Source of the DNA: Dicyema japonicum
Lineage: Eukaryota; Dicyemida; Rhombozoa; Dicyemidae
Length of the DNA stretch: 64,000 nt
Direction: 5' to 3'
Assembly (NCBI GenBank): GCA_011109175.1
Contig: RDEW01000048.1
Location: forward strand, 352,137 to 416,136
Translations under genes and position numbers: made by a program
Notes under the pieces: model-generated
Seen by the model: only the letters and a program-made list of their open reading frames with translations
Told to the model about the DNA's origin: nothing
Databases searched by the model: none
Shown: in pieces, positions 50,588 to 62,407 of the stretch
Numbering within the stretch: position 1 is the stretch's first letter
Layout: each line of letters begins with the position of its first letter

Positions 50588-50634
50588 AAATGTCTATCCC
50601 ACAAATAACAATATAAAAAATTAAATAAAAATAG

Positions 50635-53083
50635 TTAGTGATTATATTTAGGAACAGCAGAACACTCATAAAAAAGAATATAAGCAGATTTAGTCTAAAA
50701 TAAGAAAACCATTACAATAGAAGGGGATTCCAGTCTTTTCACATCCAAATCATCAAAACTATACCATTCTCCATCATATATAGCATCACACGTGTCTACA
50801 TTACAACACATCACTTACAATGACCTGAATTCAGACTACCCATGTGGTTCTACAATCAATAGTACATTTATTACCACAATAGCGTGCAGACAATAGTGGG
50901 GTACCCCTGATGATTGATCCAATTGGAAGGAGGAGATGTCCAAATCATCCAAAGGGAAACTCACCAGGTTGTCCTTCCTCCTAAAACGTCCATTTGAGAA
51001 GACAAATCAATATTAGCGAAAATACAACCTCATAAAAAAGATTATAAGAGTAGGTGGCAATCTCCATATACCCACGTGCTTCTTTGCATCTCCATTGGCC
51101 TTACAGTTATCACAGTATATTCCACTGAGCTCCTCTACCAGACAGAAATCATCCAGACAATCCTTTAATGTGCAATTGGGTTTATCAGGCATTGGTAATG
51201 CCAGGAACATAAAGACATCAAAGGTCACTGACTCTGCCGAACAGGTCCCACACTTTATTGTAGATTTGAGGAGTCCCTGGAAACAGTCTGAGATTATTGA
51301 CTGGTTCTCCCGCAGGTGAAGTCTCCAAACCTCTTCTGCTTTAGTCCTGGCAGTCAGAAGAGGACCGTCTCTCACTCCTCGTTTCAGATCCTCATGTAGG
51401 CCGTCCAGAATGAAGTTAAGGAATTCGTGAGAGTCGTGTTGTTCCCCTTTTGAGTATGACCCGCAGTGTTGTGCCGTGAAATCCTTTACTAAACCCTTAG
51501 TCTACCCTCATTTTCATAGGAGACAAATCACATCCATCAGAACTATTAAGAGTCAACAGGAGATCCTGGTAGAGGAAGGCCAGATCCCCTTTGTATCCCA
51601 GTTTGTTGTCCCTGCGTGTAACTTATTTCTACTTGTTTATATCCTTCTTGAACTTCTCTGATATGAAATAGTGACTCAGTCTGTGTACACTGTTCAAACA
51701 GTGGATTACTGCATTCATGAAACACGTGTTTCCAATATTTTTCAGTCCCCTGGGATTTCTCTGCCAAATTAATCGACAACCACCTTACGACCATTCATAT
51801 ACTTGCTTTTAGGTTTTTCTGTGTCTTTGGTATCATTCAGGGCCTTGACTGAGGTATTTGAACTCTGTCCTTCTTCATTAAAATAAATAAAACTGATGTG
51901 TGACTTTACTTTATTCTTCAGTGATGACTGCTTGGGTTTGGTGCACTCGGAACTGTCCACAATCGAGGATTGTGAGGGAATTTTGGGAAGAAGTTTCTTA
52001 TTTCTAAAACATTCAAAACCGTCATTACTTGATTTTTATGTCATTGTTTGCATTGGCAGATAAATTAGTAGGGTTTTCAGGTCTCTCTGAAAGGACGAGT
52101 TGTTTAGCAAAGCCGTCAAAAGGATTTGACTGAATTTGAAAATCTTCCATTGGACTTTCTTTAGAATTGAGTTTTTTAAGTTTCTTATCGCTTTCTGATC
52201 TACCCCAACCTAGATTAGAGATAGGGATAGAAAAGTACTTTTAAAGAAGTTTTTCGTTTTTTTACCAGGTTCTGATGAATCACGGATAAAGTAGTCTCCT
52301 CCACGGGTTCAAAAATTTCTATTTTAATGGGATTTTCAGGGATTACTGCCTTTTCCTGGATTTCCTCCATTTTTCCACATTTTCCATCTATGATTACCTA
52401 AGCGACAAACTCAGGAAATATCTTCCTTCATACAGATGACAATTTTCTTCGAATCCCTTGGTTTTCCGTAACGGTGTGTTCAATAGATTGACATATTGGT
52501 CAGCAAAGTCGAGGAACCCACCGAGAAGGTATCCTATTTTGGCAGGTGAGTCGCGACTGGAGTACTTTGGAAGTCAATACTAGGAAAACCTTTGTCAGAG
52601 CTAGGGACACGACCATCTGAGGTGATCCCTGCCTCAATTCTATCTCTGGTTTTCCACAATAGTCCACCAGTACAACAAAGTCGACTTCAAAGCGACCATC
52701 AAAAATAACTCTGTCCTCGTGACTCTCAAGGAGGTCGGAGACCGAATAGTCGGTGAGTTTTTGTGAAAACACTTTGTCCCGAGGAAGGTTGAGACAGCAA
52801 GGGACATTAATGTAGCATTGTTGGTAGTCGTTCTGTGCCCGAAAATCCACAATAATGATCCTTCCGTCAGTAGTAAGCCACGTGTGCAGGAGTTGAGGAC
52901 TTACACTGTAAATAAGTGGGTCCTCTTTCACTATTTTGGATGACTCAAGGAGGGTTGTCTTCTTTGGTTTAGTGGGTGTGAACCTGTGGGTGAAGACGCG
53001 AATTACTTGTTTAGTTGAGTAAAGACCCTCCCAATCTTCTGATTGGACTTAAATCCATTGTTTAGGCTTTTAGATGAATTCAT
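50635..53083 (-). CDS. USP8: Ubiquitin carboxyl-terminal hydrolase, USP8-like
   Basis: Deubiquitinase with an N-terminal rhodanese-like domain ([30 protein letters not shown]) and a C-terminal USP domain, the arrangement of USP8, which acts on endosomal receptors and STAM/ESCRT-0. The Cys box is [18 protein letters not shown], the QHDS motif [16 protein letters not shown], the zinc cysteines KCGTC and YCDNCKANG, and the His box SGHYTCDA...WYSFDD. Introns: 52984-53006, 52565-52589, 52238-52265, 52004-52028, 51761-51783, 51612-51632, 51484-51505, 51008-51028, 50850-50874, 50796-50818, 50695-50715. Intron 51008-51028 ends in TG. A frame break near 52395-52420, after the rhodanese domain, is unresolved (missed intron or indel). 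About 730 residues: the long linker of human USP8 is strongly shortened and no N-terminal MIT domain is seen. Confidence 0.88.
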
Positions 53084-54360
53084 CGCAATACGCTCATATA
53101 TTTAAATTATATTTAATATTTTATTTACTATTATTATTTTAAATTTATTATTTTGTTGAAGTTATTTATTTTGTTACTTTAAAAGATTTAGTTATTTTTA
53201 CTGCCTTAGTTACTTTTCTTTTACTTGCAATATTCGCAGGTTTCATTAGTATGAATTGAATGAATTTGTCAATACATACTCTATTAACTATAAATATATT
53301 AAATACAATTGTGGTATAAGACATGTGTGATATTATGTATTTAACAAATGACGTCATTAATATGTACTTGATTAGTGGTGTGTTTACTAGGATTACACTC
53401 TCTGTGGTTATACTACGGAAATTTGTGAATTTTAATAATTTAAATAGTGATTCTCTATGGAGATATTTATATTATTTTTTGAGAATATGAGTGGTTTGTT
53501 ACTGAATGGATCCTTAATAATAATTGTCTTTATTGTTTCATTTATTTAATGATGAATCTAGCAGATAAGTCTCATTGTGGACTCTATATAAAAGATTTAC
53601 TTTGTTATAATCTCATATATAATACCTTCTCATTAAATTATCAATATTGTTCATAATAATCTACGATTTACTCAATAATTTCTGGCAGGTTTAAGTTATA
53701 TGACTTTGACTCACAGGGGTTATTTCAAAAGCAACTCCTCTGGAGACTTTCGGAGGATATCGCGTGCCACATTCGCCCAACATGGAAAATTTCCAAAAGC
53801 CGAGTTTACAAGATTGCGTCGGTACCAGGAAGAAACACTGGAAAAATGAGGTCGATACTGAGAGAGGCTTTAATCACTTGACCTTCCTGCAGAATTAGTT
53901 AATTATCATGGTGGGTTGTGTCATATAATGATTTTCGTTAATGATTGATTTTTGTGCTTAAAATATGAGTTGCTCAGGAAAAAAATTAAACGGTAATTTT
54001 AAAAAGACGTAATAGCAGTGACGTCACAGTTTATAAACTAATCGTTAAATATTATTCACTTTTTTAGTTCAATTAATAATTATTCAATAAACACAAACAG
54101 TTAACAACTACTAAAACTTCCTTTCAGTCAAGGCTGGTCGTTTTCAGAATTGAAAACGCATTTCCCCTTATGTAAGTGAATGCGATCAATAAGCCATCTC
54201 CTTATCATTTTCCTTCTTGCAATACTAGAGAGGATGGCATTAATGTTAATCTCCCCTGTTTTGCCAATGCCCGAATTTCAGCATAGCTTCTGAGTAGTTT
54301 GTTCTACAAAACCGATTTGGGAATTGTCTCCCAATTCATCATATACGACTTCAATATAAA
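53084..54360. other. Intergenic, nothing recognised
   Basis: Very A/T-rich to 53700. A slightly GC-richer patch at 53700-53880 has no readable motif. No gene seen. Confidence 0.35.
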
Positions 54361-54364
54361 ACAC

Positions 54365-55435
54365 ACTTACGGACGCCTTTGTTATGGATATATAGAAGGT
54401 CTTCGTCTGTTTCGAGGATACTCATAACTAAAAATATCTTTAATTCGAATTTACACCTGAACATAGTCGAAAAATTCTTAACTGGCCGACGTAAAAAAGT
54501 GCGGATCAGTAAAATTACTTCAAAATCAATTTTACTCCCAAATGGAGTACACAAAAGTCCCTTTATCTCATCTCTTTTTAATTTATTTCTACATTTGCCT
54601 ACTACCAAAGATCAGGACATCCTGTTATTATCTTACGCAGTCGATCTAATTATCGCTGCAAGAGATATATCTACCTCCGTGGCTGTGGCGGTGGTTCAGT
54701 CATATCTCAACCAGGTGTGTGACTGGCTATTTGCAAATATGCTGTCTGTATTTGAATCCAAATCTCAGTTCACCCTGTTCACTACAGACTGGAGATTTAA
54801 GGGTGGACTTTGGAAACAACCCTATTCCTTTTATGTGGATCCAGAAGATCCTTGAAGTAACTTTCGACTCTCTAATGATGTTTTCTAGTCACACGGAGGA
54901 AGTGTCAACCAAGGGGCTTCAAAGGTGGAACGTTAAAGTCATCATAAAGAATAACCTCCTTCCAACTGTAGCTTGTATCAGTAACTCTACTTTCAAATTA
55001 TTGTGTCGACAATTGAATATGAATGTTCTGCCTGAAGATTTGGCTTTTTACTCTTCGAGGATTGAACGTATAAACTCTCTCAGACGTAAAACCACACCGT
55101 TCATGCAAGCTGACATCCATTCCCAGTCTCCTTTCTGAGTAGGCGAAGCTGAAAAATGGCTAGAGTTTCTTACGTTTCTGCAAGAAGTTAGAAACCCATT
55201 TAAAGAAAGGATGGTTCATGCAGAGGAATTCGGATCGACCATAAAGAAGTGCACCCCGATAGAATTCCTTTGCAGACAAAAAAGAGAATCTTCTGGAGGA
55301 CAGTTGGCAGATAAGAGATATGACCAATTAAGTGCATTAAAAATCAATAAAAATTTCGACTTTATTGACCTAAAAGGTCAAAATGAATATGGAGATATAA
55401 GCGGGAAATCAATAAACTAAGAAAACCACACAAGT
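54365..55435 (+). mobile_element. LINE RT to C-terminus, dead
   Basis: Plus-strand frames: LTGRRKKVRISKITSKSILLPNG, FISSLFNLFL, then the catalytic box as YAVD instead of YADD (near 54635), VCDWLFANMLSVF, and in the next frame ILEVTFDSLMMFSSH and LPEDLAFYSSRIERINSLRRK. A last frame (55211-55420) covers the C-terminus. The Asp-to-Val change and shifts make it inactive. Confidence 0.8.
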
Positions 55436-55504
55436 CCGTGAAACTTAGTTGATTTCTGGTGTAATCGTGAGGAGCAACACTATGCAATTATGTCTGTGGA
55501 GATT

Positions 55505-55830
55505 TCATTTATTAACCCCGGATACACATAGAAAAAATTTAAAGTAACCAACTAATTAAGTGTACCAGTTTCCACTTCTATAGAAACAGAGTCCATCCGG
55601 AATCAACATAAAAGGTGAGACGTCCATTACATGCAGTTGTAGAAACCCCTCCAGTGGAGTGGAGAAGAGCAAATGATCCTTTTTCGTGCCGGCCTGGCAC
55701 TGGGCGTCACCTAGACAGGTGGATCACATGACGCCACTCTATTAGGAAGAGAGGAGGAACAGACAAGCAAGCAGAAAATTTCAACCAGAAATTCAACCAA
55801 TTAACCACGCAGCACCACATGTGCATGGCT
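55505..55830 (-). mobile_element. Short non-autonomous element, copy B
   Basis: Nearly full-length match to 23575-23905. The 3' hairpin arms here are GTGTACC (55560-55566) and GGATACAC (55520-55527) on the plus strand. The tail is CCGGGGTTAATAAATG on the minus strand. It lies directly downstream of a dead LINE. Confidence 0.7.
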
Positions 55831-55849
55831 GCTTCGATTCGAATTGAAA

Positions 55850-56400
55850 ATAAAAATTTGACTTAGATTGAAAAAGCATTGTAAATTTGGTAGGACAGTT
55901 GATACCGACGGGGATTATGATTTTATTGTCGAAGAAGCACAGGGAGAATGCCTAGATATACTTAACAAAGTGATACGATGAAGTGCATTGGCCAACCGAA
56001 TTCTCATCCATACTGAAGGCCCTGGTTCAGACTAGAAAAACGATAAACGGACAGACGGAATTAGAATCTTTAATTGGAGAAGCAACTAGTACGTGACACC
56101 ACTTCTCCTATTGACAACATTGAAAGCGCAGTAAAGGCACTATAGGGAGAGACTACTGCAAAAAGGGAGAGAAAACTAAAGGGAAAAATACAAAAGACTT
56201 TTCGATTGGTTTTTATTTCGTGTGATTGCTTCCATGATAACTGAGACAATAAGGAGAAAGTCTTTGCCTATCCTAAAACATCAGGGCACATTCATAAGCA
56301 TGACATCTGGAAAATTCAACGTTCTCTCTGTTAATATCCGTAGCTATCTGAGAAACAAGAGTCGATTAAGTCAAGGAATAACTAATTAACTGGATTTCAG
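55850..56400 (+). mobile_element. Possible LINE ORF1/ORF2 junction
   Basis: Plus-strand readings TLKALVQTRKTINGQTELESL near 56010-56080 and MTSGKFNVLSVNIRSYLRNK at 56300-56370 resemble the end of an ORF1 and the first motif of an APE endonuclease. Stops interrupt both. Weakly supported. Confidence 0.35.
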
Positions 56401-56955
56401 ATTATTTTAACAAATTAAGAAGTTAAAATTTTATTTTTTACATAGCCTTCAAAATAAAAAAATCATAAAAAATTACAAGAATTTATGAATTTGTAGGTCA
56501 CATTAAAATAGATTTTGTTATTTAACCAAATAATCATCAGTCTCTGTTGTTCTTACAACGATTATGTAATATTCTCGTCCTTGCGAAAAACAAATTTCCA
56601 CCCTGTAAGTAGTTCACTAAACATTGCATTTGCCAGTTAGGATTTCATAAAAATGTAGTTTATAAGATGAGAGAACTATTCTCAAAAAAGAGAATGCTGA
56701 GTTAAGAATTAACAATTAATTGACAATAAAAAAAACAAGAGATTAGTTGTTGAAGATGAGTCATACCAATGGATTGGGTTCTTGACCAGTATCCATCTTT
56801 GTCTATGTACAAATCCTGAATATTTTTATATACAAGACTATTCTTTTAATTTAATTAATTTTCTTCACAAATTCAAATTTGGCTAAATTATAACCGGCTT
56901 GATATATCTACTGAATAATCTTTTTTGTCTTTATTTACCTCAGACAAACGACTTG
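56401..56955. other. A+T-rich spacer
   Basis: No gene or shared repeat recognised. Confidence 0.4.
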
Positions 56956-56959
56956 GACA

Positions 56960-57545
56960 AATGACAGTGGATATATTTATCAACCAGACAAAAATACCTT
57001 TCACGAAGATACTGAAAATCTAGGGGATCACTTCCACACACACATGTGTTTTTCATTTCACGTCGACGCTGTCTCTGGAAGCTGCTCAAGAAAGCTAGGG
57101 ATAATCAAAACTATTTTCGGTGGCATTAAAACCCTTTTTCCAGCTTTGAAATTGTTGTATAAACAATTCATTGAGCCTTCTGTCAGCTATGTCTGTACGT
57201 CATAGGGAATCAATCTGTCCTGGACGAACAAACAAAGAATCCTCAACATTCAGGCCTTAACAGCCACTACTATTAGTAATCTCGGGAAATTAGAAAAACT
57301 AATACCCTCATCACTTGAAGACCTTATCCGACAAAATGGAAAGGGATTTGCTACCCTGTGCAAACAGTGCAACTCTCAACAATACACAGCCACGAAGTGT
57401 TTAATGAGAAGGGTATACATCACCCCTCTCCAATTTCTATTCCCGAAACCACCCCGCCCACAGAGAAATTGTGTTTGGTCCTAGAAGACGCACGAGGAGA
57501 AAATGAGAATTCTGATTGAGGCCTTCGAGATCACTTAATTTAGTA
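56960..57545 (+). mobile_element. LINE C-terminal fragment
   Basis: Plus-strand reading RKLGIIKTIFGGIKTLFPAL, YKQFIEPSVSYVC, GINLSWTNKQRILNIQA is the same family as 63630-63830 and continues to IEAFEIT-stop at 57535. One stop in the middle (57207) and a 5' truncation. Confidence 0.8.
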
Positions 57546-57559
57546 ATTAAATTTAACAA

Positions 57560-57940
57560 TAATTTATTTGTAAACAAAAATAGTTAATAGTTGGTTAACA
57601 TCAAATTCCATTTTCATTTCGACAAGTACTCCGACATGCAAACGTCACCGCCCAACACGCTTTCTATCGTTTTTTGATAGTTACCGTCTGCTTGTAGGCT
57701 CCTACAAAGCATTCCAAATTTAAGTGACTCAAGTGGTGTTTATAAAATTCGCTTACGACTCGATCCCAAGTAAGGACTACTGGGACCATGTATACTTTTG
57801 CTTTGTGTATTATCCCCAGTTCACTTGCGAGAAGATCGTTTTTGCGGCCTTTCTCCACTTCGACATGTTTCAAAGAATCTTGGAGGTTATTCCCACTTCT
57901 ATTAGCGTAAGTGTATGCACAGGTGTAAGTGTATTGCACC
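57560..57940 (-). mobile_element. REL-type LINE, 3' fragment
   Basis: Matches 26770-27030 closely. Minus-strand frame: DSLKHVEVEKGRKNDLLASELG, KVYMVPVVLTWDRVVSEFY, the C-terminal endonuclease end. The A/T-rich 3' flank near 57560-57600 also matches. Confidence 0.8.
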
Positions 57941-58325
57941 TACGAACTCTCAAGGTCTGGATCAGGTCCGGAGCAGAAGCAGAGAGGATCTGCCTTGAGA
58001 AGTTAAAAATAGGTCACTTTAGATTTGGTGTGGCCCGAGAGCGACCGGTAGCAATCCAGTGTAACAGATGCCAGGGATTCGGCCACACCAGCTCCCGCTG
58101 GCACTTATAAAGAGAAGTGCCTAAATTGCGGGGGTCCACATTCACGGAAGCCTGTCAATCCAGAGTCAGGTCTCTCAAAGTGCGTGAACTGTGGCTTGGA
58201 AGGACACAGGGCGAGCCATACCAAGTGCCCCCTGTATCAAAAGGCAACGGAGGAGTACCACAGGGGAGAAGGCAGCGCCCTCCTCTGGAGTGGCCAGCGA
58301 TGAAAGCGCTGTTCACCGTGTAAGT
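57935..58325 (+). mobile_element. LINE ORF1 (Gag-like) with CCHC zinc knuckles
   Basis: Plus-strand reading ICLEKLKIGHFRFGV, then IQCNRCQGFGHTSSR (first knuckle), and after a one-base shift CLNCGGPHS and KCVNCGLEGHRASHTKCPLY (further knuckles). This is the RNA-binding ORF1 product of Jockey-like LINEs. It is the only ORF1 knuckle region I found in the window. Confidence 0.8.
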
Positions 58326-58730
58326 TGTATGCACCTGACGACCTCATTATGACGACGTAGGTAATCACTATGAGCATTCTCCCACACTTTTTGCCAGATA
58401 GATGATCCACTGTTTTTTTGCTGAAATGCAATGAGTGCATTTTGCGCCATTTTCATCGAAAAAAACATTCCGATCCTGGACATAGCACAACAATCCCTCG
58501 GTCCTTGGGAAGTTGTTCTCGGCGATTAACACATTGTTTGATATCAACATTCTGATCTTCTGTTGAATCAAACATCATTTTCAGGTTAATGGAACTTGAA
58601 ATAAACTGATTTTCTCATAAAATAAATTAAATCCTCTTTTTTTATCGAAACAACATATTTTGTTATTAAAAATGCAAATAATAGTTCTAAAAATGTAAAA
58701 ATATATACCTTCTATATTTGGGACACTTTT
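58326..58730. other. Mixed LINE debris
   Basis: 58320-58400 repeats part of 27200-27300 (CACCTGACGACCT, CATTCTCCCACAC), from the REL-type LINE. The remainder is A/T-rich and unrecognised. Confidence 0.4.
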
Positions 58731-58734
58731 CTAT

Positions 58735-59130
58735 TGGGGCGGGGTCGTACTGTAATTAATCTTCCCAACTTCACCCTTATTCGACTTTCGATGTCCATAT
58801 TGGCACAGTGTATCCCTCGTATCGTCATCGAACCTCTTATTTCCCTTCAGTTCGACAAGCACCGAGATTTGCTTGAGCTGTTTATTCAACTCAATAAGTC
58901 TTCCTTGCATGCGTTCAACCCACTGACTCTTCTTTCTCGTAGATTGAGAGAGCATCATATGTTAACTGCCTAGCATAATTGATATCTGTAATATCATTCA
59001 GGAGGGTAGGAATTGATATATTGCCATATTGAAGAGGTAATCCCCGAGAGAAGTTTTTGTTGAGAAGTTGGAAGGGGACTTTTTGGTAGGCTTTCGTAAT
59101 ACACGAGGAATGGATTTTACTCAATTAATT
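58735..59130 (-). mobile_element. REL-type LINE, N-terminal fragment
   Basis: Minus-strand frames VPFQLLNKNFSRGL, LLNDITDINYARQ and then LIELNKQLKQISVLVELKG parallel the 29663-30600 fragment (IPYRFLKKDIL, MKDITDILYARQ). A one-base shift separates the two frames. Confidence 0.6.
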
Positions 59131-59799
59131 TGGACATGAAATTCATTTGAACAAACTCTAAAATTAGAGATTTCTGTGCTGTATCCATTATTCCCAGGGT
59201 CAATATTCATAGAGGCCTTGGATTTTGACGACTTTAACTTGGCCAAACTCCAAGTTTGCAATCGATTTGGACATACCAAACTTCTCATTAAAAGTCCGAG
59301 TGATTAATGGCCAGCCACCACGAAAAATTCTCCCGAATCCTGCTTGAGCAGCTCGAACAACTTCAGACGTTTATTCAACTTTGTCTTTATAATCCACTTG
59401 GTTGATAATACCATTTAAAGAGAGGAGATTTGCACGGCAATCTGGCTGTGACACCAGATTAGGAGGTAGTCCTTTTTCAAGAGTCCCACACAGCAATGGA
59501 CCACTTGGTCACGTTAAAATTAATTTCTCTATCAAAATCTTTCGTAGATAGGTCCGATGAAAATGCTTCTTTGTCAACAGTAGAAACAAACATGTACGTC
59601 ACCACAAGAAATATAGTATATTTCGAGAAAAGTATATAGTTATTGTTTAGTAATTAACGAAATTTTTCCAAAATCCAAAAATTAATGTATTATTTAATGT
59701 TTAGTTCAATGTCAGTTCCAGAATCAAGACGATTACTGATGAATAAATATTCATTTTTTCGAAAATATTTATTTATCAGTCTAAAGATTACTACAATAA
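59131..59799. other. Unassigned stretch
   Basis: 59131-59600 has no recognisable frame and may be decayed LINE. 59600-59799 is A/T-rich and probably the 3' flank of the lectin-mucin gene. Confidence 0.3.
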
Positions 59800-60724
59800 T
59801 TACATTATTAATATAATTATAATCACTAGAATAGAGAATACTACAGTAATAATAATTACTTTAGGATAGACTGTTTCTTTGGTCAGCGATATTGCTATTG
59901 AAGTAGATGTTAAGGGAATAGATATTATTGGAGTTGATTTTGGAGTAGTCGTTAGAGTGGTCGTAGTTGCTGCTGTCGGAGTTGATTTCTGAGTTGTCCC
60001 TAGAGTTGTCGTAGTTGGTTGTGTCATAGTCGGTGGTGTCGAAGTTGGTGGTGTCGTAGTTGGTGGTGTCGTAGTTGGTGGTGTCGTATTGGTGGTGTCG
60101 GAGTTGATTTCTGAGTGTCCTAGAGTTGTCGTAGTTGGTGTTGGAGCTGTCGTTAGAGAGCGAGCAGTCAATGATACTGATTATATTAATAAAACATTTT
60201 ACATGATTGACATAAATATCCAGTTCGATTAGACTTTATTTTTGGTGCACAAGAACATGGAATCAATATCCAATAAAATAGAGCCCATATATTATATAAA
60301 CAAATACAATTGTACTCATCTATATGAAAATAATCTTTGAATTTACGATATTCCATTATATTTCCTAAAAATAAAATTTATTGGTTACCGTCAAGAATCC
60401 AATTCTTATTTTCATATTTCCCAGCAACAAAAAGCATACAAGGACCTAATTCGTGTAAATTTCGTAACATATAGTGAATAAAGTTTAACACATCTAGAGA
60501 ATAAATTTTTACCTAAATAACTAATTTAAACATACCAATTCTCCTCCTTTATCAATACAACTATTCATAGCTTGATTATATGTCAAAGTTCCAAAGAAAT
60601 AGTTATAACAAATTCCTCCTAATTCATTTTCACTACGTTCATTAAAATTTTCAGGACACGTACAAAAAACTAAAATGATTACTTAATATTTACCAGAGAC
60701 AATCAATCCAAATATGACAATCAT
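59800..60724 (-). CDS. C-type lectin-like, mucin-stalk membrane protein
   Basis: Five exons, only the last of which shows as a long ORF, give an unbroken 275-residue protein. A short hydrophobic leader (MIVIFGLIVS) precedes a C-type-lectin-like domain: CTCPENF, GGICYNYFFGTLTYNQAMNSC, IDKGGEL, NKNWILDG, YNCICLYNIWALFYW, C-terminal GYLCQS. A Thr/Pro/Ser-rich mucin stalk follows (TTTPPTTTPPT-like repeats), then a membrane helix near the C-terminus (VIIITVVFSILVIIIILIM) with almost no cytoplasmic tail. Introns: 60670-60693, 60513-60535, 60365-60388, 60177-60202. The calcium-binding EPN or QPD motif is not evident, so sugar binding is uncertain. It would be a glycosylated surface recognition or adhesion protein. 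Confidence 0.75.
59960..60135 (-). repeat. Mucin-coding tandem repeats
   Basis: A 15-bp unit (GTCGTAGTTGGTGGT on the plus strand) recurs about four times at 60022-60098, and a longer segment of about 50 bp (59968-60020) recurs at 60090-60138 with small indels. The second copy carries base losses that swap the reading TTLGTTQKSTP for TTLGHSEINSD, so the duplicates are read in partly different frames. Confidence 0.75.
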
Positions 60725-60829
60725 ATGAATTAACCTATATTCTAATTATTTTATTATTAAAAAGGTCAATCATTATTAATTTATATGATCATAAAAATAA
60801 ATAATAATTTAATAAAATAATAATTCGCA
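60725..60829. other. A/T-rich spacer and promoter region
   Basis: About 100 bp of nearly pure A/T between the lectin-mucin start and the 5' end of a LINE. Confidence 0.4.
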
Positions 60830-62405
60830 CAGAGGTTAAAATCATCTCAGAATACGAAGATAACAAAGAACAATGCCAGCTCAATCTGAATAAATATATG
60901 AAACATTGTATTCGAATCAGTCACATTCCTTATAAAAAGATTAACACACAAACGAAAATAAAGAGAAAGCCATCCAAATTTGCCCCGCTGATTTATTTTC
61001 TCCCTAAAGATGTATCCAAAGCAATATCAAATCAGAAAAAAACAAACTCATGTGGCCCAGACGGAATTCCTCTTATTCTGCTGAAACACTTGGGCCCAGC
61101 ATCAATAAATGCATTAACAATCATCTACAACACATCGCTGAACATAAATACTATACCGACTTTATGGAAACTATCAAAAATTCGACCAATATAAGACCGA
61201 AGAACGATCCCGGCTCTTACAGACCAGTTTCCCTTATATGTGTTTTGTCGAGGATCCTGGAGAAACTGGTCCTAAAAGTTATTCGCCCTTCTCTCCCACA
61301 ACCTACATTCCAACATGGCTTCAAGGAAGGATTATCAACAACCTCCTTCCTAACAACATTAATGAAGTTTATAACTGAAGGACACAAGAACAAGCCAAAA
61401 CAGGAAAAATCGGTCATATGTACGATCGACATTCAAAAAGCTTTCGACTCTGTCCCAAGGAAGATCCTCATACGAAAAATATTTTTGACAAAAATTGATG
61501 CACCATTAAAGTTATGGTTAGCAAATTTCGTAAGTGGACGCCGAGGGAAAGTGTCCGTCGGAAACAAGAGTTCCAGATCGGGATTATTACCCAATGGTGT
61601 ACCCCAAGGATCTCCTCTGTCACCAATCCTTTTTAATTTGTTTTTGAGTGATCTCCCCGTACCTATGAATAATAATGACATGCTACTTTCTTATGCCGAT
61701 GACATAGTTGTCGCATCTAGAGACGTAAATGTCGAACATGCTAAAGAAAGACTACAAGGAATACTAAATAACATATTTGGATGGTTGTGCGAAAATCGAT
61801 TAAATGCATGTTCCGAAAAGTCAGCAGTCACTCTATTTACTAAGAATAGAAAGATGGGAACGCAAACAATTGATGTCACGTTAAATGGAGTACCTATACC
61901 ACAAAAGAAATCGCAGAAGATACTGGGAGTAACTTTTGATACTTTCCTCTGCTTCTCAGCCCATGTGGAATCTATCATATCAACCTGTGCAAAGAAGATC
62001 AATTTTGTAAAGGCCTTCCTTTGGAACTGTGGAGGAATTTATCCGCCAGGTATCGGGACCCTCTACAAGCAGTATGTCGAGCCAACAATAGGCTATGCAT
62101 GTGCTGCATGGGGATCTAACCTGTCGGCAACGAACCTAACAAAAATTCAAGATATCCAGTCAAGAGCAAAAAAATTACTAGAAAAATATACAGATAAAGA
62201 AATTGCCCCCAGAGCACTCGAGTCTATCATAGAGGCAACTGGAGGCAATTTCAGAAGAGGAAAGGAAAAAGACCCCCGTCCGTGTAGAAACTGCGTGGGA
62301 TCACAGTCGGAGCATCGAGAAAAAATGGCCCGATTATTGAGAGATGCCGGGATCACCTGAATATTAGTTATTGGTTAAGACGGTGTTTCTATGGCTTAAA
62401 TAATA
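60830..62405 (+). mobile_element. Best-preserved LINE copy, 5'-truncated
   Basis: Jockey/CR1-like ORF2. A first frame (60898-61194) covers NSCGPDGIPLILLKHLG; after a one-base shift near 61190 an open frame of at least 390 codons runs to GIT-stop at 62360. Visible RT motifs: SYRPVSLICVLSRILEKL, TIDIQKAFDSVPRKIL, NGVPQGSPLSPILFNLFL, LLSYADDIVVASRD, LGVTFDTFLCFSAH, then the conserved YKQYVEPTIGYACAAWG. The 3' tail has stem arms at 62350-62357 and 62382-62389 and a TAATAATAAA run. It lacks ORF1 and the endonuclease, so cannot move by itself. Confidence 0.92.
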
Positions 62406-62407
62406 AT

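Noticed and set aside
57724-58110. A 128-residue plus-strand ORF as one protein
   Set aside because: Its first half is antisense to the C-terminus of a REL-type LINE; only the last part (from about 57935) is a LINE ORF1 frame.
59960-60135. CRISPR-like or satellite array
   Set aside because: The repeats are in frame, encode Thr/Pro mucin sequence and belong to a spliced membrane-protein gene.
61217-62356. Minus-strand ORFs inside the best-preserved LINE
   Set aside because: Antisense to the intact reverse transcriptase; no independent motif.
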